Positions 50,981 to 61,295 are shown, counted from the stretch's first letter. The stretch: 64,000 bases of DNA from Rhodospirillaceae bacterium (GCA_018660305.1 JABJKO010000002.1:1-64000), one strand, 5' to 3'. Program-made: numbers and translations. Notes: generated by a model not told the origin, from the sequence alone.

Positions 50981-52005
50981 AAGCGGTCTATGACCTCATC
51001 CAATGTCACGCCATCGGCGCGGGCCGCGAAGTTGAGCGCCATGCGGTGGCGCAGGACGGGTTTTGCCAGCGCCAGCACGTCATCTATGGACGGCGCGTAA
51101 CGGCCGTCGAGCAACGCGCGCGCTCTTGTGGCAAGCATCAGCGCCTGGCTGGCGCGGGGTCCCGGTCCCCAGGCTATACTTTCGCGGATCTCCGGCAGAG
51201 CGCTTTCCTCCGGCCGTCCCGACCGGACGAGATTGAGTATCGCCTGCACGACACTGTCGCCGACGGGAATTTGGCGCACCAGTTTCTGGGCGGATGCCAG
51301 ATCCTCGGCGCTCAACACCTGTTCCGGCGCGGTTTCTTCTATGCCGGTGGTTGCCAAAAGCACTTCGCGCTCGGCTTCCTCCGACGGGTAGCCCACATCG
51401 ACCTGCAGCAGGAACCGGTCCAACTGTGCTTCGGGCAGCGGGTAGGTGCCTTCCTGTTCCAGCGGGTTCTGCGTTGCCAGCACATGAAACGGGTGAGGTA
51501 GGGGATGATAGTGACCGGCGACCGACACGCGCTGTTCCTGCATTGCCTGCAGCAGCGCGGACTGGGTGCGGGGGCTGGCGCGGTTTATTTCGTCTGCCAT
51601 CAGAAGCTGGCAAAAGACCGGGCCTTCGATAAAGCGGAAGGAACGTTTGCCGCCGCTGTCGCCGTCATCGAGAATTTCGGAGCCGAGAATATCGGCGGGC
51701 ATCAGATCGGGCGTGAACTGGACCCGCTTGTCGTCGAGCCCCATCACGGTGCCCAGCGTTTCCACGAGCCGTGTCTTGCCGAGACCGGGAACGCCGATCA
51801 GCAGAACGTGACCGCCGGCAAGCAGCGTGATAAGAGTTTCGTCGACCACCTGTTGCTGGCCGAAGATGACGCGTCCAATGTGGTCGCGGACGAGCGCCAT
51901 GCGCTGCCCCAGCGCCTCAATCTCCGCGATGAGGCGCGCCGGCGGGGCATCGGTCGTTTGAGCATCGGTCGTTGGAGCGGGGGAAACGGTATCTGTATCG
52001 GTCAC
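50962..52005 (-). CDS. MoxR-family AAA+ ATPase
   Basis: GTG 52005 is preferred, with GGAGG five bases upstream; ATGs at 52017 and 52032 are in frame. The 347-residue AAA+ protein has Walker A GVPGLGKT, Walker B LLMADEINRASPRTQSALLQAMQE, the sensor region VLATQNPLEQEGTYPLPEAQLDRFL and sensor-2-like PRASQALMLATRARAL. MoxR ATPases act as chaperones that mature or insert metal centres and remodel membrane complexes with vWA partners. It leads a four-gene operon and is divergent from the DUF1285 gene. Confidence 0.94.
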   Translation of the reverse strand: MTDTDTVSPAPTTDAQTTDAPPARLIAEIEALGQRMALVRDHIGRVIFGQQQVVDETLITLLAGGHVLLIGVPGLGKTRLVETLGTVMGLDDKRVQFTPDLMPADILGSEILDDGDSGGKRSFRFIEGPVFCQLLMADEINRASPRTQSALLQAMQEQRVSVAGHYHPLPHPFHVLATQNPLEQEGTYPLPEAQLDRFLLQVDVGYPSEEAEREVLLATTGIEETAPEQVLSAEDLASAQKLVRQIPVGDSVVQAILNLVRSGRPEESALPEIRESIAWGPGPRASQALMLATRARALLDGRYAPSIDDVLALAKPVLRHRMALNFAARADGVTLDEVIDRLCAPLA

Positions 52006-52035
52006 ACAATCCTCCATGGATACAGGCGACATACC

Positions 52036-52602
52036 TTGAGTAAATCCATACTAGACGGTCTTGACGGCGACCATCCACAAAATACCGCCGAAAACGGCCC
52101 AAAGCCGGAATATTTTTGCGGCGACATTGATATGCGCATCGCGCGCGACGGGACCTGGCATTACAAGGGCACGCCCATCAACCGGCAGCCCATGGTCAAG
52201 CTGTTCGCATCGGTGCTGAAACGCGACGAAACGGGCGATTTCTGGCTGGAAACGCCAGTGGAAAAATGCCGTATCCAAGTCGACGATGCTCCTTTTGTTG
52301 CGGTAGAGATGGAGTCTTCTGGGACGGGAGACAAGCAGTTGCTCCAATTTCGCACATCTCTTGACGATAATGTGACCGCCGGGCCCGATCATCCGATTCG
52401 TGTTGATGTTGATGCGGAAACCAATGAACCGTCGCCCTATATTCGTATACGGGACGGGCTGGACGCCTTGATCGCACGGTCGGTGTTCTATGATCTGGTG
52501 GAACTCGGTGTCGAGGAACCGGGTGATGGCGAAACCGTAATTGGCGTCTGGAGTGATGGCGTGTTCTTCGCGCTTGGTCCCTTGGGCGACGAACAGGATT
52601 AG
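52036..52602 (+). CDS. DUF1285 domain-containing protein
   Basis: TTG 52036 is chosen (188 residues) because the family-typical FCGDIDMRIARDGTWHYKGTPI would lose its first part if ATG 52132 were used. DUF1285 proteins are two-lobed beta-rich soluble proteins common in proteobacteria; FWLETPVEKCRIQVDDAPFVAVEME is a conserved block. The function is unknown. The genes that follow (Nudix, DUF6111, CCA transferase) form a compact housekeeping operon. Confidence 0.88.
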   Translation: MSKSILDGLDGDHPQNTAENGPKPEYFCGDIDMRIARDGTWHYKGTPINRQPMVKLFASVLKRDETGDFWLETPVEKCRIQVDDAPFVAVEMESSGTGDKQLLQFRTSLDDNVTAGPDHPIRVDVDAETNEPSPYIRIRDGLDALIARSVFYDLVELGVEEPGDGETVIGVWSDGVFFALGPLGDEQD

Positions 52603-52614
52603 TGCTGGCACGTC

Positions 52615-53217
52615 ATGCGTGATCGCATCAGAGAAGTTTTTAAGGGGCCGGGAATATCGCCCCGTCCCCATGCGGCGCGCAATGTGTGGCCGGCGCCGGC
52701 CGACGCCATCGACGGCATGCTGCTTAGATCGGCGGCGGTGCTGGTGCCGCTGGTCGATCATGAAGACGGCATGACGGTTCTGCTGACCCGACGTACGGAC
52801 TCCCTGTCCGCCCATGCGGGCCAGATTTCCTTTCCCGGCGGTGGGCTGGAGGCGAGCGATGCATCGCCGGAAGATACGGCGCTGCGCGAAACCGAAGAGG
52901 AAATTGGAATCACCCGGACGCAGATTGAACTGGTCGGCCGTCTTAAGGCGCACGATACAAGAACCGGATTTCGTGTCCTGCCGGTGGTCGGCCTGCTCAC
53001 CCCGCCGCTGTCGACTGTGCCCGCCCCGTCGGAAGTCGCGTCCATATTCGAAGTCCCGCTGGATTTTATTCTCGATCCGGCAAATCATCGCCTGGAGGCC
53101 CATCCCGACGGCGGCGCCAATCGCCAGTATCGCGCCGTGCCCTATGGTGAGCATTATATCTGGGGGCTGACCGCCAGGGTCCTGTTTGATCTTTTACATG
53201 TCGTGGGGAAACCATGA
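52615..53217 (+). CDS. CoA pyrophosphatase, Nudix family
   Basis: A 200-residue Nudix hydrolase. The Nudix box reads G-x5-E-x7-RETEEEIG within GGGLEASDASPEDTALRETEEEIGI, preceded by VLLTRRTDSLSAHAGQISFPGG, which is typical of the CoA/acyl-CoA pyrophosphatase branch (NudL-like). It would split CoA or oxidised CoA to phosphopantetheine and 3',5'-ADP. It overlaps the next gene by four bases. Confidence 0.9.
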   Translation: MRDRIREVFKGPGISPRPHAARNVWPAPADAIDGMLLRSAAVLVPLVDHEDGMTVLLTRRTDSLSAHAGQISFPGGGLEASDASPEDTALRETEEEIGITRTQIELVGRLKAHDTRTGFRVLPVVGLLTPPLSTVPAPSEVASIFEVPLDFILDPANHRLEAHPDGGANRQYRAVPYGEHYIWGLTARVLFDLLHVVGKP

Positions 53218-53438
53218 TCAGAGTACTGCTTATTACAATCGTTCCGTTTTTCCTGCCGGCGGCAATGTTCGTCCTGTGGCGGACCTTCGTGCCGCCCTCG
53301 CTGGGCGGATCCGAGGCCATCGAGAGAGACGTATGGGAACCGCTGCCCTGGAAATGGCTGTTGATCATCGGGGCCGTGCTGACATCGATTACGCTGGTGG
53401 TTGCTGTTATGTATCCTGATTTCCTCGGCGGTATGTAA
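53214..53438 (+). CDS. DUF6111 small membrane protein
   Basis: A 74-residue protein with two membrane segments (IRVLLITIVPFFLPAAMFVLW and WKWLLIIGAVLTSITLVVAVMY) joined by a short acidic loop, matching DUF6111. It lies between the Nudix and CCA-transferase genes, with a four-base overlap with the former. The function is unknown. Confidence 0.85.
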   Translation: MIRVLLITIVPFFLPAAMFVLWRTFVPPSLGGSEAIERDVWEPLPWKWLLIIGAVLTSITLVVAVMYPDFLGGM

Positions 53439-53466
53439 GCCGGCTGACGCAAGAAGTTCTGGGATC

Positions 53467-54705
53467 GTGGAACCTGTTCGAAAAATTACCCTTCAAGCGT
53501 GGATGACGAAATCCGAGACGCGCGGGATCATGAGCGCGTTGCAGGCCGACAGCGCGCCCGCCCGGTTTGTCGGAGGCTGTGTGCGCGATACGCTGTTGGG
53601 CAGACCGGTCAAGGACATCGATATTGCAACCGCCGAGCCCCCGGAACGCGTTGTTGCCCTGATCGAAAAGGCTGGCTTTCGCGCGGTTCCCACCGGGATT
53701 GCCCATGGCACCGTTACCGCGGTGGTTGGCGCCGCCCATTTCGAGATCACCACCCTGCGTCACGATGTGGAAACCGACGGACGCCGGGCGCGGGTCGCTT
53801 TTACGGATGATTGGGTGGCCGACGCGGAACGCCGCGATTTTACGTTTAACGCGATCTTCTGTGATGATGACGGTACGCTTTACGATCCCACCGGCGGTCT
53901 GGCGGATCTCGAGGCCGGGCGCGTGCGGTTCGTCGGCACGGCCCTCGAACGCTTGCGCGAAGATGTGCTGCGTTTGATGCGGTTCTTCCGGCTGCACGCC
54001 TATTATGGCACCACATCGCCGGAGACGGATGCGCTGGAAGCCTGCCGGGCCATGGCGCCCCAAATTGCGAACCTGTCCATCGAACGGGTGTGGGGCGAAC
54101 TGCGCCGCCTTCTGCAGGCACCCGATCCGGTCTCGGTGCTCGATCTTATGGAGACATGGGACGTGCTCCCGCACGTGCTGCCCGAAGCCGGCGACAGAAT
54201 CCGGTTGGCGCGATTGGTGGAAATTGAGCGACGCGTTGAAATTTCCGCCGATGATATCCGCCGTCTGGCCGCATTGCTGCAAACCGATGCATCGGGTGCG
54301 GCGGCGCTTGTGGGCCGATTGCGTCTATCCAATGCCGAGGCCAAGCGCCTGACGGCCCTGGCGGTACCCGTTCAATGGCCCACGGCCCATGTTGGCGAAA
54401 AACGAAACCGCGTGGTTCTGTACCGGGTTGGGGCCGATATTTTCGTCGACCTCGTCCTGCTGGGCTGGGCGGCGGATGACCCCGGTGATAGGACGCGCGA
54501 TAATGCCTGGCAGGCCCTCATGACCCTGCCGGCGCGCGCGCCGGTATTGGCCTTTCCACTCAGCGGCAAAGATGTTCTGGGGCTCGGTGTTCCGGCTGGC
54601 ACCCGCGTCGGTGAGTTGCTGGAGGCCGTCGAGCAATGGTGGATCGGTCAGGATTTCGCGCCTGATCAGGCGAGCTGCCTCGATCATTTACGCGGTCTGA
54701 TTTAG
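53467..54705 (+). CDS. cca: CCA tRNA nucleotidyltransferase
   Basis: GTG 53467 is chosen (412 residues). RFVGGCVRDTLLGRPVKDIDIATAEPPERV is the nucleotidyltransferase motif with the D-x-D metal pair, TVTAVVGAAHFEITTLR follows, then RRDFTFNAIFCDDDGTLYDPTGGLADLEAG and RFVGTALERLREDVLRLMRFFRL, all class-II CCA-adding/poly(A)-polymerase-like. It adds or repairs the 3' CCA of tRNAs. Its stop overlaps the stop of the convergent rfbD by four bases. Confidence 0.93.
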   Translation: MEPVRKITLQAWMTKSETRGIMSALQADSAPARFVGGCVRDTLLGRPVKDIDIATAEPPERVVALIEKAGFRAVPTGIAHGTVTAVVGAAHFEITTLRHDVETDGRRARVAFTDDWVADAERRDFTFNAIFCDDDGTLYDPTGGLADLEAGRVRFVGTALERLREDVLRLMRFFRLHAYYGTTSPETDALEACRAMAPQIANLSIERVWGELRRLLQAPDPVSVLDLMETWDVLPHVLPEAGDRIRLARLVEIERRVEISADDIRRLAALLQTDASGAAALVGRLRLSNAEAKRLTALAVPVQWPTAHVGEKRNRVVLYRVGADIFVDLVLLGWAADDPGDRTRDNAWQALMTLPARAPVLAFPLSGKDVLGLGVPAGTRVGELLEAVEQWWIGQDFAPDQASCLDHLRGLI

Positions 54706-55634
54706 CCTTCAAGACATTGCCGCAGCTGGTGCTGCCAGCTCGGCAGCGCCACACCGAAGGTTTCCCTCAGAAGGCTGTTGTCCAATACGGAATAGGCCGG
54801 GCGTTTTGCAGGCAGCGGGTAGTCGCTGGTTGGGATGCCGGTTACCTTCGGGGCAACCGGCCCGTCGCCGTTTATTGTCCCCCCTACGATAGCCTTTACG
54901 ATAGCCTGCGCGAAACCGCACCACGTCGTCTGTCCGTCCGCGGATAGATGATAGCGACCGCTCGCTTCCGACAAAGAAGGACAACGTGACGAGGGACGCT
55001 CCGAATAGCTGTTGCGGAGTATCGCCGTCGTTGCTTCCGCAATGGATCGGGCGAAAGTCGGGCTGCCGACCTGATCGTCGACCATGCGTAATTCGCGGCG
55101 TTCAGCGGCAAGCCTTTTAACGGTCAGAAAAATGTTATTGCCGTGATTTGAATACACCCAGCTCGTTCTCAGGATCAGGTGGGCGGGCGCGGCGGCCCCG
55201 ATAGCCCGCTCGCCATTCAGCTTGCTTTGTCCATATACATTCAGCGGCGCCGGACGATCCGTTTCGCAATAAGGGCGTGTTTCGGCGGGGTTTCCGTCAA
55301 ACACATAATCGGTGGAGTAATGTATCAGCGGAATGTTCCGGCGCCTGGCTTCTTCGGCCATGATACCCGGCGCGGTCGCATTCACCGCTTCGGCCGTGCC
55401 GGTATCCTGTTCCGCCGCATCGACGGCGGTATAGGCGGCGGCGTTGATGATAAGTGACGGTTCCGACGCCCGGATGCAGCGGATCATTGAATCCGGATCC
55501 GCGAGGTCAATATCCGGTCTTCGCGGCGTCACCACCGGACCAAGAGACGGTAGAGTCCGTGACAATTCGCTGCCGACCTGTCCGGTGCCACCAAACAGCA
55601 AAATAGGTCCTGAACCCGTTATTTTCTCCATCAT
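54702..55634 (-). CDS. rfbD: dTDP-4-dehydrorhamnose reductase
   Basis: A 310-residue extended-SDR enzyme. LFGGTGQVGSEL is the NADPH-binding motif, INAAAYTAVDAAE and HYSTDYVFDGN lead to the active-site Tyr in YGQSKLNGE (Y-x3-K), and RTSWVYSNHGNNIFLTVKRLA follows. It reduces dTDP-4-dehydro-L-rhamnose to dTDP-L-rhamnose for surface polysaccharides. It is the second gene of a two-gene unit, overlapping rfbC by four bases. rfbA and rfbB are not in the window. Confidence 0.94.
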   Translation of the reverse strand: MMEKITGSGPILLFGGTGQVGSELSRTLPSLGPVVTPRRPDIDLADPDSMIRCIRASEPSLIINAAAYTAVDAAEQDTGTAEAVNATAPGIMAEEARRRNIPLIHYSTDYVFDGNPAETRPYCETDRPAPLNVYGQSKLNGERAIGAAAPAHLILRTSWVYSNHGNNIFLTVKRLAAERRELRMVDDQVGSPTFARSIAEATTAILRNSYSERPSSRCPSLSEASGRYHLSADGQTTWCGFAQAIVKAIVGGTINGDGPVAPKVTGIPTSDYPLPAKRPAYSVLDNSLLRETFGVALPSWQHQLRQCLEG

Positions 55635-56200
55635 GGTACCGGAACTTCGCCGAAGATCGGTAGACGTGCGGGATCCATTTCAGCCAGCATCGTGCCGTCG
55701 CGATCCCTGTCTGACAGGACCGGCTGGTCCACGGGCCACTGGACGGAAATCTGCGGATCGTTCCAGGCGATGATGAGTTCGGAATTGGGGTCGTAGAAAT
55801 CTGTGCATTTGTAGGCGAACAAAGCGCTCTCGCTGACCACGGTAAAGCCGTGGGCGAATCCTTTCGGAATATAGAGCTGACACTTGTTCCGGTCGGACAG
55901 GCTTACTCCCGTCCAGCGGCCAAAATGGGGTGACCCTTGTCGCACATCGACGGCCACATCAAAGACTTCACCCTGCAAAACCGATGTCAGCTTTCCCTGA
56001 CCGTTGGGGTTCTGGAGATGGAGACCGCGCAGCACGCCGCGTTTGGAAAAAGACAGTCCGTCCTGCACGAAAGTTCCCTGGAGTCCCTGCTCGCCATAGC
56101 GTCGGGCGTTATAGGTCTCCATGAAATATCCGCGATCGTCCCCGAACGAGGCGGGCTCGACCAGCAGAACGCCAGGCAAATCTGTCTGGTGAACCTTCAT
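55631..56200 (-). CDS. rfbC: dTDP-4-dehydrorhamnose 3,5-epimerase
   Basis: ATG 56200 with GGGAGG upstream gives 189 residues. The cupin-fold epimerase pattern is complete: FGDDRGYFMETYN, FVQDGLSFSKRGVLRGLHLQNP with the catalytic His, FDVAVDVRQGSPHFGRW, IPKGFAHGF and FAYKCTDFYDPNSE with the catalytic Tyr. It makes the L-rhamnose configuration before RfbD acts. Confidence 0.95.
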   Translation of the reverse strand: MKVHQTDLPGVLLVEPASFGDDRGYFMETYNARRYGEQGLQGTFVQDGLSFSKRGVLRGLHLQNPNGQGKLTSVLQGEVFDVAVDVRQGSPHFGRWTGVSLSDRNKCQLYIPKGFAHGFTVVSESALFAYKCTDFYDPNSELIIAWNDPQISVQWPVDQPVLSDRDRDGTMLAEMDPARLPIFGEVPVP

Positions 56201-56495
56201 TTGCCAGGCCTCCCTTGGCAATCGTTATTTCCGGCGCCGCCCGTGACCGATATTGTCTTCGCCATGACGTTCCTTGCCGCGGCTCATCCCATCGTCCAAA
56301 AGCCAAAAGTTTATTGGCCTGGACAGGCGCCGCTTCAGCCGGTTTGCCCGCTTCATTCCCACGCTAATTTTCGCGCGCGACCGGTTCAATTTTCATTAAT
56401 TGGGGGGTCTTCAGCAGCCTGAAGAATGCCCGTAAGGCATTGATAAATAATAAAAGAGGGGTGGTTTCCGAGAGGTATACTTATTTGCCGCGGCC

Positions 56496-57044
56496 CTAAT
56501 TAGCCGTCTTGATGAGCCGGCCGGAGACCGAGCGCAGGCGGTCGCCGTCGCGCCAGCTTCTGAACATCAGCTTCATGCCGGTGCCGGACAGGGTCCGGTC
56601 GTACTGTTGAAGCTCGGAGGTTCCCTTCTTGCTGACGGTCATCAGGAACAGTGTCAGGGTGTTGCCTCTGATGCGGGCCCAGCATAGTTCCTTGCCTTTT
56701 AACGGATTGCCGCTTTCCGAGCCGTGGAATACGCCCGGTGCGCCGCTGGGCAGAAGGGTCTTGGTGCTATGCCGGCGCCTGACATTTGGATTGTTGGGAT
56801 CGCCGCCGCGCCGGATGATGCTGGTCCAGTCGATTTTAAACCCGTTCCCCTGCGGCCGGATTTGGACGTCGAAATCCCGCGAAGTTACGGCGAAATAGAG
56901 GCTGTCGGCGTTTTCGGCGACACCGCCGCCGGAAAACTTCCCGTAAAACGCATCGATGGTCAGGTCTTTGGCCGAAGCACCGGCCGATGCTACCAAAACG
57001 GCCCCCAGCAGAATGGCCAGGAAAGTAAACGCAACCCGAATCAT
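56496..57044 (-). CDS. Secreted protein of unknown function, 182 aa
   Basis: A signal peptide (IRVAFTFLAILLGAVLVASAGASA-K) and a beta-rich mature part (FYGKFSGGGVAENADSLYFAVTSRDFDVQIRPQGNGFKIDWTSIIRRG) suggest a small periplasmic lipocalin- or beta-barrel-like protein. LCWARIRGNTLTLFLMTVSKKGTSELQQYDRTLSGTGMKLMF continues the alternating pattern. I do not recognise a named family. It lies 61 bases downstream of hemF on the same strand and may be co-transcribed. Confidence 0.7.
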   Translation of the reverse strand: MIRVAFTFLAILLGAVLVASAGASAKDLTIDAFYGKFSGGGVAENADSLYFAVTSRDFDVQIRPQGNGFKIDWTSIIRRGGDPNNPNVRRRHSTKTLLPSGAPGVFHGSESGNPLKGKELCWARIRGNTLTLFLMTVSKKGTSELQQYDRTLSGTGMKLMFRSWRDGDRLRSVSGRLIKTAN

Positions 57045-57105
57045 TGTTCCCCCATCCGAATCTTATGTATTCCGGGGCGCACTATAGCGGCCCGGGGAAG
57101 GGCGG

Positions 57106-57960
57106 TCACGGCCACTTCACTTCCGGGGGCATGGACATGAGAATGGCCTCCACATTGCCGCCGGTGCGCAGCCCGAATTTGGTGCCGCGGTCATGCAGCA
57201 GATTGAATTCCACATAGCGGCCGCGCCGGACCAGCTGATGCTCGCGCTGCTCTTCGGTCCAGGGTTCGTTCATATGACGCCGGACGATTTCCGGATAGGT
57301 GGCCAGGAACGTTCTGCCCACATCCTGGGTGAAGGCGAAATCCGCGTCCCAATCGTCATTGTTCACGTAATCGTAAAATATGCCTCCGACACCGCGTGCC
57401 TCGTCGCGATGGGGCAGGAAGAAATATTCGTCGCACCAGGCCTTGAATTTTTCGTAATAGGCCGGATCGTGGCGGTCGCAGCAATCTTTCAGGGAATTGT
57501 GAAAGTGGGCTGTGTCGTCATCGTTGGGATACATGGGCGTGAGATCCATGCCACCACCGAACCAGGTTTTGGAGGTGACGATAAAGCGGGTGTTCATGTG
57601 CACCGCCGGCACCAAGGGCGAACACATATGCGCGACCAGCGAGATGCCCGACGCCCAGAACTGGGGGTTCTCCTCGGCGCCCGGGATCTCCTTGCGGAAT
57701 TCCGGCGAAAACTCACCAAAGACCGCTGAAATATTGACCCCGACTTTTTCGAACACGCGGCCACGCATTACCGACATGGTGCCGCCGCCACCGTCCGCGC
57801 CTGTGTGATCGGCGCGCTGCCAGTCCTTACGGGTGAATCGGCCGGGCGTGCCCGAATCGTTCGGCGCGCCCACCGTGTCTTCGATCTGTTCGAATGCGTC
57901 GCAGATCTGGTCGCGCAGATCGGCGAACCAGGTTTGGGCCTGCACTTTCTGGTCTTCCAA
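57106..57960 (-). CDS. hemF: Oxygen-dependent coproporphyrinogen III oxidase
   Basis: A 284-residue HemF. Conserved blocks are [82 protein letters not shown] and [34 protein letters not shown]. It decarboxylates two propionates of coproporphyrinogen III to vinyl groups using O2, in heme synthesis. It starts two bases after trmL ends. The use of HemF implies aerobic growth. Confidence 0.96.
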   Translation of the reverse strand: MEDQKVQAQTWFADLRDQICDAFEQIEDTVGAPNDSGTPGRFTRKDWQRADHTGADGGGGTMSVMRGRVFEKVGVNISAVFGEFSPEFRKEIPGAEENPQFWASGISLVAHMCSPLVPAVHMNTRFIVTSKTWFGGGMDLTPMYPNDDDTAHFHNSLKDCCDRHDPAYYEKFKAWCDEYFFLPHRDEARGVGGIFYDYVNNDDWDADFAFTQDVGRTFLATYPEIVRRHMNEPWTEEQREHQLVRRGRYVEFNLLHDRGTKFGLRTGGNVEAILMSMPPEVKWP

Positions 57961-57962
57961 GG

Positions 57963-58451
57963 TCAGGGCAGTCTCTCCGCTTCGCTTGTGGTTCCCGTCA
58001 TGGGGAATCCGGTTTGCCGCAGCGCTTCGCCCAGTACCATGGCGGCGGCAAGCGCGACGTTGAGCGACCGTACACCTTCCGCCATGGGAATGAGAAGCCG
58101 GGCATCGGCGGCCTTGTGGATTTCTTCCGGCACCCCGGCGCTTTCACGGCCGACCATGAGAATGTCATTGGGGTCAAAGGCGTAGTCCACATAGGGTGTA
58201 GTGCCTTTGGTGGTCAGTAGCAGCAATCTTCCGTGATGTGCCGTTCGCTCGATGGCGAATCGGTCCCACGAGCTGTGCCGTGTGACCGCCACGTGGTCTA
58301 GGTAGTCCATGCCGACCCGCTGCAACCGCCGGTCGTCCAGTAAAAACCCGCAGGGCTCTATGATATCCACGGCGATTCCCATACAGGCGGCCAAGCGCAG
58401 GATGGCGCCCGTGTTTTGCGGAATGTCCGGTTGATAAAGGGCGAGACGCAT
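57963..58451 (-). CDS. trmL: tRNA (cytidine(34)-2'-O)-methyltransferase
   Basis: ATG 58451 gives 162 residues. The SPOUT trefoil-knot family pattern is seen: [66 protein letters not shown] and [29 protein letters not shown]. TrmL methylates the wobble nucleotide of leucine tRNAs. It lies directly upstream of hemF and is divergent from petA. Confidence 0.93.
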   Translation of the reverse strand: MRLALYQPDIPQNTGAILRLAACMGIAVDIIEPCGFLLDDRRLQRVGMDYLDHVAVTRHSSWDRFAIERTAHHGRLLLLTTKGTTPYVDYAFDPNDILMVGRESAGVPEEIHKAADARLLIPMAEGVRSLNVALAAAMVLGEALRQTGFPMTGTTSEAERLP

Positions 58452-58624
58452 GGCTAAGGCACTTTCAAATATCATTAATATCCATTATACCCGTGCCCCG
58501 GTACACCGGAATGGTGTCGCCGTGCGAGGGCGCGTCTGCGGCGTATGGCCGCAGTGCCTGCGGTGCGGCAGCTTCGCTATTCTGTACCGCCGCTTGAGTC
58601 GCGGGAAAGCTAAAGAGGGGTAAT

Positions 58625-59230
58625 ATGGCGAGTATTGCTGATACAACCGCCACCGGGGACGACGATCACGAAAATGGAGAAACACGGCGCGACTTTCTGT
58701 TGCTCACCGCTGGAGCATTCGGAGCTGTCGCTGTAGGTGCCGCTGTTTGGCCCTTGGTTGATCAGATGAACCCGGCAGCTGATACGCTGGCGGCGTCGAC
58801 CACGGAGGTCAATCTGGCGCCGATCAAGGCTGGCCAGCGTATTCTGGTCAAGTGGCGCGGCAAACCGGTCTTCATTACCCGGCGCACCAAGAAAACCATC
58901 GACGAAGCCCGGGCGGTGAAGATGGCTGATCTTGTGGATCCGCAATCGGACGAGGATCGCGCCCGCAAGCCCGAATGGCTCATCATTGTCGGCGTCTGCA
59001 CCCATCTCGGCTGCATCCCGGCGGGCACCAAGCAGGGCGAACTGCGGGGCGAGTATGGCGGCTGGTTCTGCCCCTGCCACGGATCGCACTACGACACGTC
59101 GGGCCGGATCCGCAAGGGACCGGCGCCCGAGAATCTTCCGGTGCCGGATTATGCCTTCCTGCCCGGAAACAAAATCATCATCGGAAAATCTCAGGCAGAG
59201 ATCGATAAAGCGAGCAAGGTAGCCGGATGA
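58625..59230 (+). CDS. petA: Ubiquinol-cytochrome c reductase iron-sulfur subunit (Rieske)
   Basis: A 201-residue Rieske protein. An N-terminal twin-arginine-like segment ([20 protein letters not shown]) serves as signal and membrane anchor. The 2Fe-2S ligands are in CTHLGCIP and CPCHGSHYD. It transfers electrons from ubiquinol to cytochrome c1 in the bc1 complex. AGAGGGG lies just before ATG 58625, and the stop overlaps the cytochrome b start by four bases. Confidence 0.97.
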   Translation: MASIADTTATGDDDHENGETRRDFLLLTAGAFGAVAVGAAVWPLVDQMNPAADTLAASTTEVNLAPIKAGQRILVKWRGKPVFITRRTKKTIDEARAVKMADLVDPQSDEDRARKPEWLIIVGVCTHLGCIPAGTKQGELRGEYGGWFCPCHGSHYDTSGRIRKGPAPENLPVPDYAFLPGNKIIIGKSQAEIDKASKVAG

Positions 59231-60528
59231 GCGCGCCAGAATTCAAGAACCCCATTGTCCGGTGGGTCGACCACCGGCTTCCCGTCTTTACCTTCATGCA
59301 ACACGAGATGCATGAATATCCCACGCCGAAGAATCTGAATTACTGGTGGAATTTCGGCTCTCTCGCCGGAATTATCCTGGTGATCATGATCACCACCGGC
59401 ATCGTGCTGGCCATGCATTACACGCCGCATACCCTGATGGCGTTCGATTCGGTCGAGCGCATCATGCGCGACGTCAATTACGGCTGGCTGATCCGCTATG
59501 TTCATATGAACGGCGGCTCGGCGTTCTTTATCGTGGTCTATATCCACATATTCCGCGGAATGTATTTCGGTTCCTACAAATCGCCGCGGGAATTGCTGTG
59601 GATTCTGGGTGTCGTCATCCTGCTCTGCATGATGGCCACGGCGTTTCTGGGTTACGTACTGCCCTGGGGCCAGATGAGTTTCTGGGGTGCCACCGTCATC
59701 ACCAATTTGTTCTCGGCCATCCCGGTGATCGGCGACTGGGTCGTCACCTTGCTGTGGGGCGGGTTCTCGGTCGACAACCCGACGCTAAACCGGTTCTTCA
59801 GCCTGCATTATCTCATGCCGTTCGTGATCATCGGTGTGGTGGTGCTGCATGTGGTGGCGTTGCATCAGCATGGATCGAACAACCCCATCGGCATCGACAC
59901 CAAGGGCGAACAGGATTCCATCCCGTTCCACCCCTACTACACGGTGAAGGATCTCTTCGGGCTCGGGGTATTCCTGGTCGTGTTCTTCTTCTTCGTGTTC
60001 TTCGCGCCAAATTTCTTCGGCGAGCCGGACAACTATATTGAAGCCAATCCGCTCCAGACCCCGCCGCACATCGTGCCGGAATGGTATTTCCTGCCGTTCT
60101 ACGCGATTTTGCGGTCCTTTACGGCGGACGCTTTGATATATTTGCCCATTTCCTGGCTGATGTCGGCCAAGCTGGCCGGTGTGCTGGCCATGGGTGCCTC
60201 CATCATGGTGTTGTTTATCCTGCCATGGCTCGATTTCTCGCCGGTAAAATCGGCGCGTTACCGGCCCCTCTACAAGCAGTTCTTCTGGCTGCTGGTGATC
60301 GATTGCATCATTCTCGGTATCTGCGGGGCCAAGCCGGCTGAAGCGCCATGGACGTATATCGCCCAGGCAGGGACAGCGTATTATTTCGCGCACTTCATTA
60401 TCATCATCCCGCTCCTGGCGAAGTTCGAGAAAACCCGGCCGGTACCAACCAGCATCAGCGAACCGGTGCTTGGTGGTGGGGGCGGCGGCGCTACGGCGGC
60501 GGCGACCAAACCGATGGAGAAGGCGTGA
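59227..60528 (+). CDS. petB: Cytochrome b of the bc1 complex
   Basis: A 433-residue full-length cytochrome b with about eight membrane helices. Heme ligand histidines appear in [21 protein letters not shown] and [23 protein letters not shown], and PEWYFLP gives the quinol-site PEWY motif. A Gly/Ala-rich tail ([18 protein letters not shown]) is non-conserved. It overlaps the cytochrome c1 start by one base (TGATG). Confidence 0.97.
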   Translation: MSAPEFKNPIVRWVDHRLPVFTFMQHEMHEYPTPKNLNYWWNFGSLAGIILVIMITTGIVLAMHYTPHTLMAFDSVERIMRDVNYGWLIRYVHMNGGSAFFIVVYIHIFRGMYFGSYKSPRELLWILGVVILLCMMATAFLGYVLPWGQMSFWGATVITNLFSAIPVIGDWVVTLLWGGFSVDNPTLNRFFSLHYLMPFVIIGVVVLHVVALHQHGSNNPIGIDTKGEQDSIPFHPYYTVKDLFGLGVFLVVFFFFVFFAPNFFGEPDNYIEANPLQTPPHIVPEWYFLPFYAILRSFTADALIYLPISWLMSAKLAGVLAMGASIMVLFILPWLDFSPVKSARYRPLYKQFFWLLVIDCIILGICGAKPAEAPWTYIAQAGTAYYFAHFIIIIPLLAKFEKTRPVPTSISEPVLGGGGGGATAAATKPMEKA

Positions 60529-61295
60529 TGCGGAATAGTCTGATGAAAATCGCGACCGCCGCGTCGATCGTTCTTCTCAGCGTCTCGAGTGCTCAAGCGG
60601 CCGGCGATACGGTCGCCCCGCCCAAGCAGCATTGGTCGTTCTCCGGCTTGTTCGGCACCTTCGATCGCGGGGCCCTGCAGCGCGGGTTCCAGGTCTATAA
60701 CGAGGTCTGCTCGGCTTGCCATTCGGCGCGGCTGGTGGCCTATCGTAATCTGCTGGAGATCGGCTTCACCGAGGATCAGGTCAAGAAGATCGCGGCCTCC
60801 AAGGAGGTAAAGGACGGACCCAACGATCAGGGCGAGATGTTTGACCGTCCCGGCCGGCTTTCCGACCGTTTCGTCAAGCCGTTTCCCAATGACGCGGCGG
60901 CGGCCGCCGCCAATAACGGTGCCTTGCCGCCGGATCTCTCTCTTATGGTCAAGGCCCGCAAGGGCGGCGCTGATTACCTGCACGCGTTGCTGACCGGGTA
61001 CAAGCCCGCACCCAAGGGTGTGGAGGTCGCGGAAGGGCTAAACTACAACCTCTACTTCCCGGGTGCGAGGATCGCCATGGCCCCGCCTCTGTCGGAGGAG
61101 GGCGTCGAATATGCCGACAAGACCAAGGCCACGGTCGCCCAGATGGCGAGCGACGTGACCACCTTCCTGGCCTGGGCCGCCGAGCCGGAGCTTGAGGTGC
61201 GCAAACGCATGGGCGTGAAGGTGATCCTGTTCCTGCTGCTGCTGACCGGCATGCTCTATGCCGTCAAACGCAAGATCTGGTCCGACGTCCACTGA
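60528..61295 (+). CDS. petC: Cytochrome c1
   Basis: ATG 60528 gives 255 residues. A signal peptide ends at AQA-A. C-S-A-C-H provides covalent heme attachment near residue 64, and ARIAMAPPLSEEGVEY holds the methionine ligand. A C-terminal membrane anchor (KVILFLLLLTGMLYAVKRKIW) completes it. Unlike bradyrhizobial fbcH, b and c1 are separate proteins. A strong terminator follows. Confidence 0.96.
   Translation: MRNSLMKIATAASIVLLSVSSAQAAGDTVAPPKQHWSFSGLFGTFDRGALQRGFQVYNEVCSACHSARLVAYRNLLEIGFTEDQVKKIAASKEVKDGPNDQGEMFDRPGRLSDRFVKPFPNDAAAAAANNGALPPDLSLMVKARKGGADYLHALLTGYKPAPKGVEVAEGLNYNLYFPGARIAMAPPLSEEGVEYADKTKATVAQMASDVTTFLAWAAEPELEVRKRMGVKVILFLLLLTGMLYAVKRKIWSDVH

Noticed and set aside
51505..52035. 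Long N-terminal extension of the DUF1285 gene
   Set aside because: The extension is antisense to the MoxR gene; the DUF1285 homology begins near FCGDIDM, supporting the TTG at 52036.
54702..56200. Complete dTDP-rhamnose operon
   Set aside because: Only rfbD and rfbC are present; no rfbA or rfbB homolog lies in the window, so completeness cannot be claimed.
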